From Parietaria judaica (lineage: Eukaryota; Streptophyta; Magnoliopsida; Rosales; Urticaceae), in contig OX940865.1 of NCBI GenBank assembly GCA_954871525.1, positions 25,342,420 through 25,406,419 of the forward strand: a DNA stretch of 64,000 nt. Reading direction: 5' to 3'. The notes beneath the pieces are model-generated. The model did no database searches. It was not told the origin of the DNA and saw nothing but the letters and a program-made list of their open reading frames with translations. This document shows positions 12,978 through 26,600 of the stretch, in pieces. The position numbers and the translations under genes are program-made. Within the stretch, counting starts at the first letter, position 1, and the number at the start of each line of letters is the position of its first letter.

Positions 12978-13555
12978 CATGCTTCGTGGTGAGGGCATTT
13001 TAGGATTTTCACTTATATTTCTTGCTATGTATTAAAGAAGTTTGTCCTCTGCTTTTCAATCTTGTAATAGACATTTGAAGGATAGGTCTATTATGCTTGC
13101 CCTCTGAAAATCAAGACTTTGTATCCCAAACTATGAATATGAACATCGATGAACGATGTTGCTTGATATACCATTCTGTCATCACTAATTATTTTCACAA
13201 ACTCTTGGAACTTTCCTTTTTGTTTTAAATAATTGTTGCCGGCCTGGGGTTGGCACGCGCAGAGGGTAAGGTCTGCCCGCACCCAAGAAAAACTAACGAC
13301 AGCTCCTGTTAACATTTTTTTCATTAACAATCTAGTTAACAAACTTGCTACTCGCTAGCTATATCTTGTTGTGGAGTTGTTACATAGGATTATATGCTAG
13401 GCTAACTAAAATACTATGTTAGATATTATTGATATGTTATATGACATGAAATGAAATAACTAGTATATGCTATTATTTAAGAAAGTTTCAATAATTTAGC
13501 TTACGAGTATGCATGTAGAGAGACTAATTAGTAATTATAAATTTCATAGAATAAA
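12978..13555. other. 3' flank of the UBC gene
   Basis: Probable 3' UTR in the first 100-200 bases, then AT-rich DNA. A short GC-rich patch at about 13238-13290 has no recognised function. Confidence 0.45.
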
Positions 13556-13563
13556 ATTGTATG

Positions 13564-14677
13564 TAGAGGTGTCAAGTGGGCCGGCCCAGGCCCACCCGCC
13601 CCGACTTGTAAAAAAGCGGGTTCGCCCCGCCCCGCCCCTATCAAAAGTGTCAGGCTGGGTTATGCTTTCCTAGGCCCGCCCCGAACCCGCCTCGCCCCGC
13701 CCAAAAAGCCCACCCGTCCCGCCCCGCTCCGTTCAAAAGCCCGACTCGTCCCGCCCCGAAGCTCACATAAACCCGCCCCGTGGCCAATTCGCCCCGTCCC
13801 TAAAAAAGCCTACATAAACCATATTTTTAAATTAAAAAACTATTAAGTTGTAATACTTATACGAATAAAAATATTATAAAAAATTACCCTAAATATTTTA
13901 TTGTTATAGAAATTAAAAATTATATTTATATTACATGATCTAATAATATATTTTGTATATATATTTTACTAATGTAGCTCTTAAATTTTTTAATTAAATT
14001 TTAACTTTTTAATCAAAATTCGCTAATCGATTTGCATTATTTAATTTTAATTTTAATTTGAGAATGATTTAATCAATTGCAACATTGATTAATTTCATGT
14101 ATAAAGCATATTCTTAATTCACTAGTTTCAACTTTACAATTTATGATTACTGGCCATGTTCATAAATCACTATTCTAATTTTATATTCAATAATTAATTT
14201 CAAAATCACTTATTATCATTTTATTATTCAATTATCACTATCATATTCACTATTTAACCTCTACATCTTGATATGCACGAATCAATTCACGAATCAATTC
14301 AACGTTCATTAAATTTAAACTTTCAAGTTATAATTCCCTAATCAATTTCATAACTTACTAATCAATTTCATTATTTGACTCGTAAAAGCCCAACTAAATC
14401 TGACCCGTAAAAGCCCAATTAATACGACTCATAAAAGCCCACTAAATTCGACTCGTAAAAGCCCACTAAATTTACTCGTAAAAAGCCCGCCCCGCCTCGC
14501 CCTGTAACATTGTGGGTTCGGGTTCATGGGCCGGGGTGGGCCTTGACGGCTTTTCCAAAACCCGCCCCGCCCCACCCCGCACATTAAACGGGGCGGGCTT
14601 GACCCGCCCCCGTTTAACATGCGAGCTTAACGGGTTGTGGGCCAGGCCGGCCCACCCCAGCCCACTTGACACCTCTA
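13564..14677. mobile_element. Non-autonomous hAT-type element 1 (CCCGCC-rich ends)
   Basis: 1,114 bp bounded by perfect 18-bp terminal inverted repeats TAGAGGTGTCAAGTGGGC and flanked by an exact 8-bp duplication ATTGTATG (13556-13563, 14678-14685). The 8-bp duplication and the TAG-type ends are hallmarks of the hAT superfamily. About 240 bp at the left and 230 bp at the right are packed with CCCGCC/CCCCG words. The middle is AT-rich and non-coding. A degenerate array of CGTAAAAGCCCA-type units (about 14380-14490) precedes the right end. No transposase is present. Confidence 0.88.
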
Positions 14678-14685
14678 ATTGTATG

Positions 14686-16445
14686 TAGTTCAAGAAATGA
14701 TATATATTGATAACAGGTATACTTCACATGAAAATCAACTTACTTTCTTATCGGTTCAAAGGCCCCAACACTCCAAAATAATGCACACAGATCAAAATGT
14801 GGGGATTTGAATGGAAACTCGTTTTACTGATAGATTGACAAACAACCACCAAAGTGCATTGTAATAGAGTGTCTCCTTTATATATTACTATTGCTAATAT
14901 ATAAATGCAAAAGTGTATTGTAACATTGATCGATACTATTGCAAAAGTTAATTAACTAGTAGTTTTTTGCGCTTTTGATCCTTCATAAAAATTTTCTCAA
15001 GGTAGCAATTACGGGTTAAACAAAAAGTGCAAAACTGAAATTTGACGATCTCGCCTCTATATCTCGTTATTCCTAGAATTAAAAAATGTCCTCTCATTGC
15101 TGTTACGAGTCTAGTGAAACCGTATTTCTTTTGGAAGCCTGTAAGAAAATGGGCATTTTACTGGTTTGAAACTTTGAATAGAGAACGGGTTTAAATTAGC
15201 AATTCTAATTTGTGAAAGAGAAAAAGTTGACATTGTAGTAACTGGATTCCAAATTTCCAATTTAAAAGTTTGCGTGGATGTTATAAAACCTATTTTAAAT
15301 AGAATTTTGACAAAACAATTGTTTTAAATTGTTATCATCAAATATATTAAAAATAAAAGCGCCTAATTTCATTTTCATTTTCATTTTTATTTTTTCTTGT
15401 CTATTTGTGAACATTTCCATTTTTTTAGGACAGAAGGAATAAGCCATAAGGCTGAATTATCTTTATCATTTTTTGACACCTTATTCAGAACTTAAAACAA
15501 TTTATTCCTAAGCTACAAAAATGGGCCCAAAGTTTCACTTTTTGGTCAAAAAATAACTAGCAAGTTGCAAAATGCTGCAATTCATACACCCTAATTCGTA
15601 TCAACTGCCACTTCCTTTGAATCTAACTCACCCATCCCTCAATCAAAGAAAGAAGAGTATAATTTCTAAAAGACGAAAAAAGAAAAGATAAAGACCATTT
15701 CTTAATTAGTAATTTAATAGTCACCAAAAGAAAATTTCCGTACGGTCTCATATATACTCAAATTCCAAACATTTGAATAAGAAAACACGTGCATGTGTAT
15801 AAAGTTTCAAGTGGATAAGTATCAGGGAAGCGTTTACGACTTTCTTTAATTTTGTTTTGATCATTTTTATTACAAATTACAGCTACTATTTATTTAGTAT
15901 GGTTACCAATAATATATAGTATTTACAAATATTTGCAGGTTGCAGCAAAAATACTTAAAGAGTATGTGAAAATTGTTGACATATTCGATTTTTCAATCGT
16001 AATCCGTATTCGTAATGTTGCCAAAAGTATAAATTGTAGCCTCCGAAATTGTTAGGTATTTAAGATTTAAATTTTTAACAACACTATAACGGATAACCCC
16101 TCGCATTTTCTCCGATTTGAGACCCGTCCGATATATTTTTAAGACAAATGATAATTACATATTTCATGAATATTCAATGACATGATTTATTTTCCCATTA
16201 TATCGTATATATATGCCTTTATTTGCTTCAATAGACAATAGTAAGTTATTTAGGATGATTGTTGACCTAATATATTTGATTTACCTTGAATAGCGATACT
16301 TTAGCATTTTGTCATTAAAGTTTAATTCTTATCGTTCATTTGTGTATCACATTTCGCAATGTTCGAGCCTACGTAGTGGATTGGTGGCTTTTTCGAATGG
16401 GCAGACCAGAGTGGCCCCGTCACGCCTTTACGTTGGGCGCGAGCA
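14686..16445. other. AT-rich intergenic sequence
   Basis: No coding exon or recognisable repeat. The last 80 bases (about 16370-16445) are GC-richer and continue on the far side of the probable solo LTR. Confidence 0.45.
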
Positions 16446-16450
16446 ACTCG

Positions 16451-17297
16451 TGTTGGAATTTGTGTTTCTAATAATGTTCTAATAAAGATTATGAGGAGAG
16501 AATGCTGAATCAGTAATCTTATCGAAGAGTTTCATCGAGGATGAAGTGCGATACACGTCTCTTCGAGGCATTTCGTCGAGGACGACGAACTTCCTCGAAG
16601 ATGCCTCGTCGAAGTTTGACGATGAACTTAGTTGAGGACGACGAACTTCATCTAAGATATCTCGACGAGGTTGACGAGGAACTTCATCGAGAATAAACTT
16701 CATCGAAGTCGATAAGTGACGGTTGACAGTTTCTAGTCGTTGAGGACAGTTACTTGCCGTTGGAGTTTGAACCAATAACTGACAAATCGAAGAGTCGCTA
16801 CCTTCCAATTGTAACCGTTACTGAGTTCTATATATACTGAAGAGCTGATTCACAAGAATATACGATTCTCAACACAAACACTTTTATAGAGAAAAAGTGT
16901 TCTAAAACTTTCTCTCTTTTCCCATATAACGTGTTCTTGCTTTCTGAAGAAAGTGTTCATCGTCTTTGTCACTTTGTTCATCAAGCCTTGTTTTATCTTG
17001 TGTATTTTTGCGCGCAGACTCTAAGACGTTCAAGAGTGCTCGAAATACTATTAGGAAAGCGCATCATATGTGTGATTCAAGTCCCGACGTTTTCAACCTT
17101 GAAGAGGTTTCTAACAACCCGCGCTCGAGATGGTATTGGGCACGGTTTGTCCGTCCCGGAGAGTTAAAGAGAACATGCAAAACTCACTCTAATAATGATT
17201 CGTTCCGTGGATTTCAATTTTATTTATATATATAAAAATATATTTTTACTTCATTGTAAACTAAAAACACTAAAAAAAAAGACGGTAGGCTAATTCA
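16451..17297 (+). mobile_element. Probable solo LTR
   Basis: The 847-bp segment starts TGTTGGAATTTG and ends AATTCA. It is flanked on both sides by ACTCG (16446-16450, 17298-17302), a 5-bp duplication expected of an LTR element. A TATA-like CTATATATA near 16830 lies mid-element, as in an LTR promoter. The left third is rich in short GACGA/TCATCGA words. Removing it joins two GC-rich flanks into one island. There are no coding remnants. The right boundary is the weaker one. Confidence 0.45.
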
Positions 17298-17302
17298 ACT
17301 CG

Positions 17303-19800
17303 GCACCCGCTGCCCGAGCCGACCTGCCTCTGCCGGTTTAGTCTTGACTACTGGAGCTTGACTTTCTCTTCGAAGTAAATAATCCAAAAAAAAAAACTAA
17401 AACTAAAAATATAAATATAAATAAATCTTTTGAAGATATCACTTCCGTAAACTAATATGTATTTTCTTGTCCATTTTTCACTTAAAACTTCAAATGAATA
17501 CCACACCCTTACTTTGACAAAGATTTATAAGGACTCCTAAACAATGTGACTAAGCACGTGTTTTATATGTTAATATTAAAACCAAACTCTTTTCAAGTTT
17601 TTTCTTTGACAAAATATAGTAGCAAGATATAAAAATAAAATAAAAAAGTAAAACGCAATATATTTCTTAAGAAGACTCTAAATTCTGACCAGTTGTAAGT
17701 TGACAACGCAATAAAATTTTAATCTAGTAAGAAAAAATTGTAAATATTCTCATGTACCCCCAACATAGTATTTTTTTTTTTAATCTTAGTTTATCGTTTC
17801 TCTTCACTTTGTAAAATGATTATACCACTCTCTCAATTTTGTAGTTTGTCCTTTATTGAAATTCACGAGTACCCTATAAAACTAATGAAAATTGAATCAC
17901 TTGCTATATTCGAAATGTAATAATATAAAGACGTTACGACAATATGGACGTGTAATATAGTTATTTTACAAAATGAATAATCATATAAAGACGTTATTAC
18001 AAAGTTAACGGCGCTCGTAAGTCGTATTTTTTTTTTAAGTTCACAATTCAATGATTTTTATTTTTATTATTTTGTATACTTATATATAGACAACAAAAAA
18101 GGGGGTAAAAGTAAAACTCAAGTGAGATGAGGTGAATGAGAAATCAGTGACAAAAATGGCAGCAATTAAGTGATAAGGTTATTTTCCCATTTCCAACCTA
18201 ACTTCTCATCTTCCCATGCCACACCTTTCATTCCAAACACTTAAAATTATTGAATATCTTGTTAATACGATGTCGTTTTCCACTATGATAATTAATACGT
18301 GATAACATTCTAATATCAATTTTTTCTCAATCAGTTATAACTTTTCTTTTATTTTCTTATACAGTGAAATTTGGTTCTCTTGAAATATATTGACACTTTT
18401 TATTACCATTTTTCGAATATAAATTCACGGTATTTTGAGATGAAATTCCAATCTAATAATCTTTTTATTCGACGTACATTATAGCATATAATTGCAGCCA
18501 GTTATCAAGCTGGAATTAATTAAACAAACAATAAATAAAAGCACCCAAATCATGATGTTACATTAAATAACATTAATTTTTTTAAAGCATGCTCTACAAA
18601 TGATTAAATACAAGGAGTATTATTCGTATGAATTGGGATGCAAGTAACATACTAAATGTGACAAAGTTCTGAGCTAAAATAGAAATGGGAAGTATAATCA
18701 AAGCAGAATATTAGGTCAAAAATTCAAATACTTCCTATTAAATGGTAGGTACCAATTGTTAAGGATGTACGTGTAAATAAATTGATTGATTGGTTAATTA
18801 ATTAGTAGATGCTATAATAATAATTTTATATTACAAAAAAAAAAAACAGAATATGAAGAGTCCAATCCTTGGTTGACAAGCATATAGTGGGAATATAATA
18901 AAACGCAAAATTAAATATTGGAATTTAAAAAGGAAACAAATATTTTGTTGGATTTTAAATAAAACCCTTTAGTACCAAGTCAAAACAGTGACTAGCGTGA
19001 CTGAATTAGCAAAAAAATAAAATAAATAAAAACCGATAAAACAGGGTGACGCCACGTGTTCTATGACTTGGGTGTTCTAATGGTCACGTGACCTGAAGAA
19101 CAGATAAAACTAGAGTAATTCAGATAATACCCCTAAATTTTGAATGGCTGTACAGTTTTCTTCATTAATTATACTTTTTGGTAGAAACACCTTTAAAAAA
19201 CTAATACATTATCCTCTAATTGTTAAAATTTTAACTTTTGGACGTCACGTTATTTTTTTGGTGATTTTGTTTCTAACATAACTAGAATTATTAATTACTT
19301 GATAGCAGTCTCATAATATTGATGGGTTATTTACAAATTAATACATTGCTTCTTGTGTTAATGGAAAGGAGTCAAATGCGACAATACAAAAGAATTAGAC
19401 GTATTATTGCAAAAATAAAAAATTAAAGGACAACTCGCAAGGACATAAAATTCCAGGCCCATCACTGCAATTAAAGGTCAGATGATGTTTCTTGGGCTCC
19501 AAGAATAATCGTGGGACACGTGTCGCACTCACAGAGGATAAGCCACATATATGCGGCGAGTCGTCTTCAATCTCACCGGCAACCGGATTCACCGGCTCTC
19601 TCCCAACAATCGGCTTTTGAAGAGGAGAATTAGTGTTCAGAAAAAAAAAAAAAAAAGGAAATCAAATCAGAATCCCAGTTTCGAAAATAAAAAAATATTC
19701 AAAAATAAATATAAAAAGTGGACTCGCAAGTCGCAAGACTAGGATCACTCTCTTCTCTCTCTCTCCTCACTCTGAAAATTCTTGTTCTGGGTTTCTTTCG
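17303..19800. other. Intergenic region upstream of the CRF gene
   Basis: AT-rich DNA with no gene seen. GCCACGTGTTC at about 19052 and GACACGTGTCGC at about 19514 contain CACGTG G-box cores that could serve the downstream gene. A poly-A stretch lies at 19639-19655. Confidence 0.45.
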
Positions 19801-19857
19801 ATGATTCAAACCAAGAAGAAGAAGCTGCGAAAATGTCTCGTCGTTTTCGTCCAGTGA
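19801..19857 (+). promoter_or_regulatory. uORF overlapping the CRF start codon
   Basis: An 18-codon frame ([10 protein letters not shown]...) starts at an ATG at 19801 and stops at 19857, past the main ATG at 19833 in a different frame. Its start has T at -3 (weak), while the main ATG has AAA before it (strong), so leaky scanning is plausible. Whether the mRNA starts upstream of 19801 is not known. Confidence 0.4.
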
Positions 19858-20648
19858 AGAAGATCAAGGAGCACCGAGGCGTGACCAGAAAGCTCCTGAA
19901 ATCTTCCTTCTCTCCTTCTTCGTTTCCAGATTTGCGGCTGCTTCGGATTCTCGCCACCGACCACGACGCCACGGACTCGTCCGGCGACGACGACGAGGAC
20001 GGCAAGAACGCGCCCACAGTGACGGTGAAGCGAGTCGTGCACGAGATCAGAATCCAATCGTTCTCCCCCAAGCCGGCGAAGACCCGAGCCGGGGTCGCCT
20101 CCGCCACGAAGAAATACCGCGGGGTCCGACAGCGTCCGTGGGGACGCTGGGCGGCGGAGATCCGCGACCCGGCCCGGCACGCTCGGGTCTGGCTCGGGTC
20201 GTTCGACACCGCCGAGGAAGCCGCGAGGGTCTATGACGCGGCGGCGATTCGGTTCAAAGGAGCCCAAGCCATCACCAATTTCCCCCGGCCGGTTCCCTGT
20301 CCGGTCCCCAAACCGGTTCGGGTGAAGGACCCGAACGATGCCGTGAGGGACTCGGCTCAGTGCCCGAATGCAGCAGCCTCCCCGACATCGGTTCTCGTCC
20401 GTGGCTGGTCCGAGGAGCTGCCCTCTCCGACCTGGGTTCCCAGCGGCTGCGGCGGGGCTGAAGTATTCTGTTTGGGAAACGAATTATTCGACGTCGACTC
20501 GCGGTTTCTACACGAAGAGTTAGTGCGTCCGGCGAGGTTGTTCACCGAGGTCACCTTCCCGATCCCCAACGAGGATCGGGGCGAAGTTCTCATGGACTTG
20601 ACAGGCGATTTCAGCTCGTGTACATGGGACGTCGAGCACTATTTTTGA
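19833..20648 (+). CDS. CRF: Cytokinin response factor (AP2/ERF group VI)
   Basis: Intronless gene for 271 residues. CRFs are nuclear AP2/ERF factors that act downstream of cytokinin two-component signalling. The CRF-specific N-terminal region is clear at about 9-75 (H-R-G-V-T-R-K, then an acidic D-S-S-G-D-D-D-E run and the [10 protein letters not shown] block). The AP2 DNA-binding domain spans about 94-151 with [19 protein letters not shown]. The S-P-T-S-V-L motif at 183-188 is the conserved CRF site thought to be phosphorylated by MAP kinases. The acidic C-terminus is the likely activation region. The ATG at 19833 is the first in frame, and its product starts as CRFs do. Neighbours (UBC, PDV1-like, MTM1-like, AG peptide) match the surroundings of CRF3-CRF6 in Arabidopsis. 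Confidence 0.95.
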   Translation: MSRRFRPVKKIKEHRGVTRKLLKSSFSPSSFPDLRLLRILATDHDATDSSGDDDEDGKNAPTVTVKRVVHEIRIQSFSPKPAKTRAGVASATKKYRGVRQRPWGRWAAEIRDPARHARVWLGSFDTAEEAARVYDAAAIRFKGAQAITNFPRPVPCPVPKPVRVKDPNDAVRDSAQCPNAAASPTSVLVRGWSEELPSPTWVPSGCGGAEVFCLGNELFDVDSRFLHEELVRPARLFTEVTFPIPNEDRGEVLMDLTGDFSSCTWDVEHYF

Positions 20649-23600
20649 GGGCCGTTTCCGCCTCCGCGCCACGGACCGCAGCAACCCAAGTTTTGTCACG
20701 CACCTGCATGCTAATCGCCTGATCCTCCTCTTATCGGCTCATGCTAAGTATATTTGAGAGGCTAATTATGTAAATGATCCAGTACATAAATTTAGTATAT
20801 TTATGTAATTAAGTTTGTGGGGTTAGTAGTTTAAGGTTGAATTGAAATCAAAGTGTCTATTTTTAATATATGATGTTTTTGTTGGATGTGTTTGAGTCAA
20901 GTTGGTGAGTGGGGGTAATAGTGTCTTTTTAGGGGGTAAGACTGGCCAATCAATATGCGTGTTGTTGTTGGTAGTGGTGGGAGACTCAAAAAAGTCTGGC
21001 AAAAGTGGCATATAATTATAGGTCAGTTTGTTTCCATGTTCAACGGTGCTAACACTGAGGCACGCTTTTGAGTGCCGCATCTCTGATTTTAACCGGTCTT
21101 AATGGTAAAAAAACAGCATAAAAAACTTACATCAACGTTTTGTGTCCGATATTCTTAAAAAACCGTATCTATCGTTCCCGTCTTACATGGAATGCCGCAC
21201 CGCCTCCATGTGCAACAAGTGGGCGTGCTCGCATTGTTATTTTGATGGGCGCAAGCAACCTAAGCCTAAGTTGATTCGGGCATGCCGATCCTCGGCTTGT
21301 AATCCTAAGACAAAGCGTGGCTCATGTGATCGCTTCATTTTAAGATAAATATATATTTTGTGATATTATTAATTATTTTTAACACAATATAACTTACTTT
21401 TCATTGCTTATATTAATTGTTGTCGCCCCCGAGTTCACTCTTCTTGATGGTCTTGAATTTGGAGACAAGCAAGCCACGTCAATCAATTTGGGCTGCACAT
21501 TTTTATGATAAATTAATTTTGAACTTTTCATGAATCACATGAACCATGTAACCGATTTGTGGAAACTCGCCGATATAGCGCGTGTGATACCATGCTTTCG
21601 GTCACGTTCAGTCGTAAAATTGTAATATATATACACATAAAAATGAAAATAAAATTCAAAAAATACTAAAAACTAATCTTATATACGAGAAAGAGACTAA
21701 AAAGTTGGAGAATAATTTTTTCTTAAAAATAAATTGCTTCAATTATCAAGTTTCTTTGTGATGATTTGGAGACGCAACGCAACGACGAATCTTTGTCTTA
21801 TATAACACAATGGAAGTGATTTTTATTGGTATGAGAAGAGCATGAGATATTTTTCTACGACATAAGACAATTATTCTTTTTATATTCCCATATTTGTAAT
21901 CGCACCATCCACATTCATCATCATCATAAACTTTAGAAGCATGTGTCCCCATTATTACGTGCTTTTTTCTTGCAAAATTTCTTAATTTGATGGAATTATT
22001 ATGATTATCTTCATAGAATAAGATTTCTATTCCTAGACTGATATCGGGGTTTCAATTTTTTTTTTTAAAAGAGATATTTGTGGCAGAAGTATTTATGTAT
22101 ATGTAAATTGTCTCCCGATAAGTAATTAACTTGAGCCCATTAAGTGTCTTCCATTAAATTTCACGTGACATGATTAAGAACCTACTATTTAATAGTATTT
22201 AAGGATGATATGATTTTATTGTTTGCTTATTGCGGATTAAATACATAATGTTGTCATATATGTAACTCCAACAGTTCTCGATAATAAGCACCTTTATTAT
22301 AACATTATATACTTAACTTGTGATAAGTAAATAATGAGTTTATATCGCCCCAAAATACCACTTTGAGGTTATTTAGGGGTATTTGTAGTGCAAAATGAGA
22401 ATTTATAAAATCAGAAGTGTCCATGATTACTATGTGGACCATATATTTATGGATTTCAAGCAGTTGAAAATCCTTTGGTTGGTCATTTCATAGTCGTACT
22501 CGTAACTCGTAAGTGTTTTTGTCCCAAAAATGGCAAATTTCTTATTGGAAAAAAGATACAAACAAGCAATTATGGAACCATTCTTTCTTTTTCTTTTTTT
22601 AACATAAACATGAAGTATTTAGAAACTAGCTTTTTTTTTCTTCTTCTACGATAAATCAAATATACTAATTTACTAATACAAGTATGTTTCATCTATTTTC
22701 TCCTTTTCAGCAAGTCAGAAACCATATGGTACACTTTGACTTTCCTATTAAGTAAGCTTGTATGGACCGGCGACGGCCTGATACAATGGTAACGGGGACA
22801 ACGATAATCATTGATGATAAACGGCAATCATCAAGTTTCATGTCCGTCTCCTTTATATCGCAAAATATATTCAGCAGTCGTTCGTACTTTAATTTTCTCT
22901 AGCAAGCGGATAACGGGACCTATCCCTTTCCGATAAAATGGTTGAATTCAAGCTCTCAAGTGGATCATTCACCAACATACTAACACTTGCTTAAAAATAG
23001 ATTCATTAATTGGTGCTACAGTATTTATCTCCAAACTAGGCATTTTAGTCGCTGAATAATTCGGGTACTTGCCGCCACACTTAACTTTAAATTAAGTACT
23101 TTTACCGCTTTGAATCCAAAACTAATAGGGAATTAATCAAGAAAATATACATAAGAAAGGCATGTGACTGTGAGTACAGTTTCTTAGCCTAAAATCTGCT
23201 CAGTATTTTTTTCCTTTCTGTTGATCCGCTGTGTAAGTCGTACTACGTTATTGTCTGAAGACTCTGAACTCTGAGGCAATACTACCAAGCAAGGCAGTAA
23301 AAATATCATAAAAATATTTATAAAAAAAATAGCTCAATATATACAATTAAAAGAAGTGTACATCCATGTCTGAATTTCTTTATAATTAACACATCTTCTA
23401 ATTTTTTTTTTTTTATAACCCTAGATAAATATATAGTGGTATTCTAATTTCAAGGAACGTAACTAATCCGGCAGGGCCACGTGTAAATGAGCCTAAAGGA
23501 TAAGGGTTAAGATGAATTGGCCGATGAATCCTATAAAGGCATGTGGCGCGCGAAAACTAAAATTCTTGTGTGTCAAACTTGCACTTTCAGCTGCTAAGCC

Positions 23601-26600
23601 AAAAATTAATACGCGGCAATTTGTAACTGTATGTATTAGAGGATTTGAAAAATGAAAAAGAAAAATAGACCTATTATTTAAAAATTAAAATAATACTCGT
23701 TAGAGACTATTATAAAAAAAACCTAGCTTCCGTGAAGGTCATAGAGCATCTTACTGTGAAGCGCGTGAAGTCTATTTCTTCGTCGTTGAGAGTGGCTCAG
23801 GTTCCGTACACTAAAGAGAACGCGACTGACTCGTTAAGCTAGATCTACATAAAATAAGTAAAAAAAATGATAAAAACCCGACACGAACATGACAACGAAA
23901 TCCGAATTGCCACCCGTAATATTATGGTTAATGATGGGTTTTATTTTATTTTATATAAACGTGACAATAAAATAAAATAGAGATTTTGTATTGATTGTGT
24001 AGAGTGCAGGGTCAGTCCCCAAAGCTCCCGACAGTCTTTGTTTGTGGGGCGCACAAGTCTCTGAATTTCATGTGCGACTTGGGATTTTTTTGCAGTCCCT
24101 ACATGTCACTTTGTAATTTTACATTATGAGAAGATTTGAATATTAAAATTACTTTTTAAATAAGCTGTGTAATTCCTTACGAAATAAACTCAATATCGTA
24201 AAACCGATACTAGAATACGATTCACATCTAAACAAAAAAATAATAATAATAACTTTAACTTTCTAGGCGGAACTACCTAAAGGGTGATGAGGTTGGAACC
24301 CTCCCAACAAAAAAAAAAAAAAAAAGAAGAAGAAGGGTTTGCTACTATTTTTTATTTTTTTTTTATAGAAAATTACAGATTAAATTCTTATAATTACGCT
24401 AAAAATTGAAACCGTCTAAATCCTGATTTCGTTCAATGGCTTAGATTTGGCAAAAATATATCTTCTATTGGCTCCAAGATCCTCAACATAATGAGCTTGA
24501 AGTTTTTTTAGTTATAAGGTACTTTATGTTATTTTAGATATGCCTTTGGAAAATATAAGGTGGGCAGTCTTAATAAACTATATTATGATTTATCAATATT
24601 ATTTATGCTATTTTTGTACATAGTACGGGTCCATAATGATCGTGATTTATTATATTATTTTGTGGTTCTTTATTTTGAAATTTTAGTGACTTTAGATTAT
24701 GAATGAAAGGAAAGCTTTATAGGACTGAATAGTAATACTACCAAAGAAAATTAATAATTTTGTGCAATAATCATTTTAAGAGATTTGCGTACACATTGAG
24801 GATATTAGTATATGTAATCATAGTACAGCGTGATAAAATTGTCTGAATATTTGAATTTTACATTACTGGATTTTCCAGGATTTCATGTCCCCATATTTTG
24901 ATAATGATATTTTCCACGTTATTTTTTGGTAAAAGGTTCATTATGGTTTGCTATTCAATAATTTGGAGCTCCATATTGAAGTCGTGAATAACTCATAAGT
25001 GTGAAATTCAACTGATATAGTTAATTCTTATTACTTCGTGACTTTATTGAGAAGTCTACAATGTTCCAGAGATTTTGCCTTAAATTTTCAGACCCATAAG
25101 TCATAACAATCAAATGTGATCATGGATCATTCACAACTTGACATGGGATTGAGGGCAATGAATGCATGTCTAAAAATAAATAGAACAATTAAGAAAGAAG
25201 AAGACTATGAACAATTATACCTTTGAATTCGTAGGGTTGCTCATTTACTCACCCATTCTTTGGAAGTTTCTGTATGAAATTATAAACTGAAGTGTCAACC
25301 TCCTAATAGCTAAATAATTAACGATTTTTGTTAAAATGCAACCGATATAAGTGTATATCTATGTTGGGTAGATATATTTGTATAAATCATTTACACGAGA
25401 AATATATTAGTAAAGCATTAACAAATATATTCAAATTACACGATGTGTTCTTGAATTTGATGATCAACGGCTTGTCATTATTATCCGCAAAATCATTATT
25501 GATATCGTTTAAAACAAAATACTATTAACGATTCATGAGACGCGTTGGACGCTCTCCTTAAATCTTGATTCGCCTCCTCTACATATTTGAGATTTTTTAG
25601 GCGATAAGCTTCTCTATATATAACGGGACGGCCGCTAACTTCGTAGCACTTAAAAATCTGCCGGCGAATTGAAACGTCTTGAACTCCGTCATTGAAAGAC
25701 TCACGGAAGAAAAAAAAAACATTGGGAAGTATGAAAGTTGAATTAGCAGAATGAAAAACTGATAAGCAAATTAATAAAAATAAGAGAGTTTTCAAAAAAT
25801 TCGTTTGCAATGGTGTGTCGAAAAGGGTTCTAAGTCATTATCAATTAATAGACACGTCAGAAAAAATATTGGTAATTGGAGAGAGTGCTCGACATTTCAA
25901 CCCACCCTACGCTAACTTAATTTTAATTTAAATACAAATCTACAATATTTTTCAACATCGATTTGATAAGCTTTTCAAAATATGTTACTTTTGTGTTCTA
26001 TTATGCATACAGTTTTCATTCATTAAGCGGTTTTGAGCACCCCGACTTTGAATAGTGTCTCGGAAATTAAAAAAAATATATATATACAAAAACAAATTAC
26101 TAGTCCAAGAAAAGGGAGTTCAAAATTCCAATTCCTTTTAAAGGTGAATGCATACTGCCGAAGTACAAGAAAAGTTCCAAACAACTATGCTGCTTAGAGT
26201 CTTATTTTTTAACAAAAATAATAATAAAAAGCTATTAAATACCAAGTTCAAAAAAGAAATACAGATTTTTATTTTTGCAACAATTTTAAAATCCATTGGT
26301 TCATCGAATTGTTGGGCTCATGAGCATAGGAAAACATGTTCTTACTTCCTAGTACCTAACGTAATAGTAGATTAGTAATGAAATACAGCCATCATACTCG
26401 ATAAAATATATGAATCACTCTAAAGTAAAATCTCAGAAAACCTCTAATAGCTCAGAAGGAATTACATCTCTATTAGAAAGTTTGGGTCATTTTCCAATTC
26501 TAAAATTGTAACATTTATTAGTTCATGCAGACTCCAGTACTTAATGATGGTTTCTTCTGAAGACTCTTCGTGATTTTTGAGGGTTATAACGAGTCTTCAA

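Noticed and set aside
14429..14693. Gly/Pro/Arg-rich frames at the right end of hAT element 1
   Set aside because: They are translations of the CCCGCC word array, not protein-coding sequence.
24255..24330. GGTTGGAACCCTCCC followed by oligo-A, possible SINE tail
   Set aside because: Only a B-box-like word and an A-run are present; too little to support an element.
25496..25810. Minus-strand open frame whose first 24 residues look like a signal peptide
   Set aside because: It begins with TTG, not ATG, has no homology I recognise, no promoter-like sequence and sits in AT-rich gene-poor DNA.
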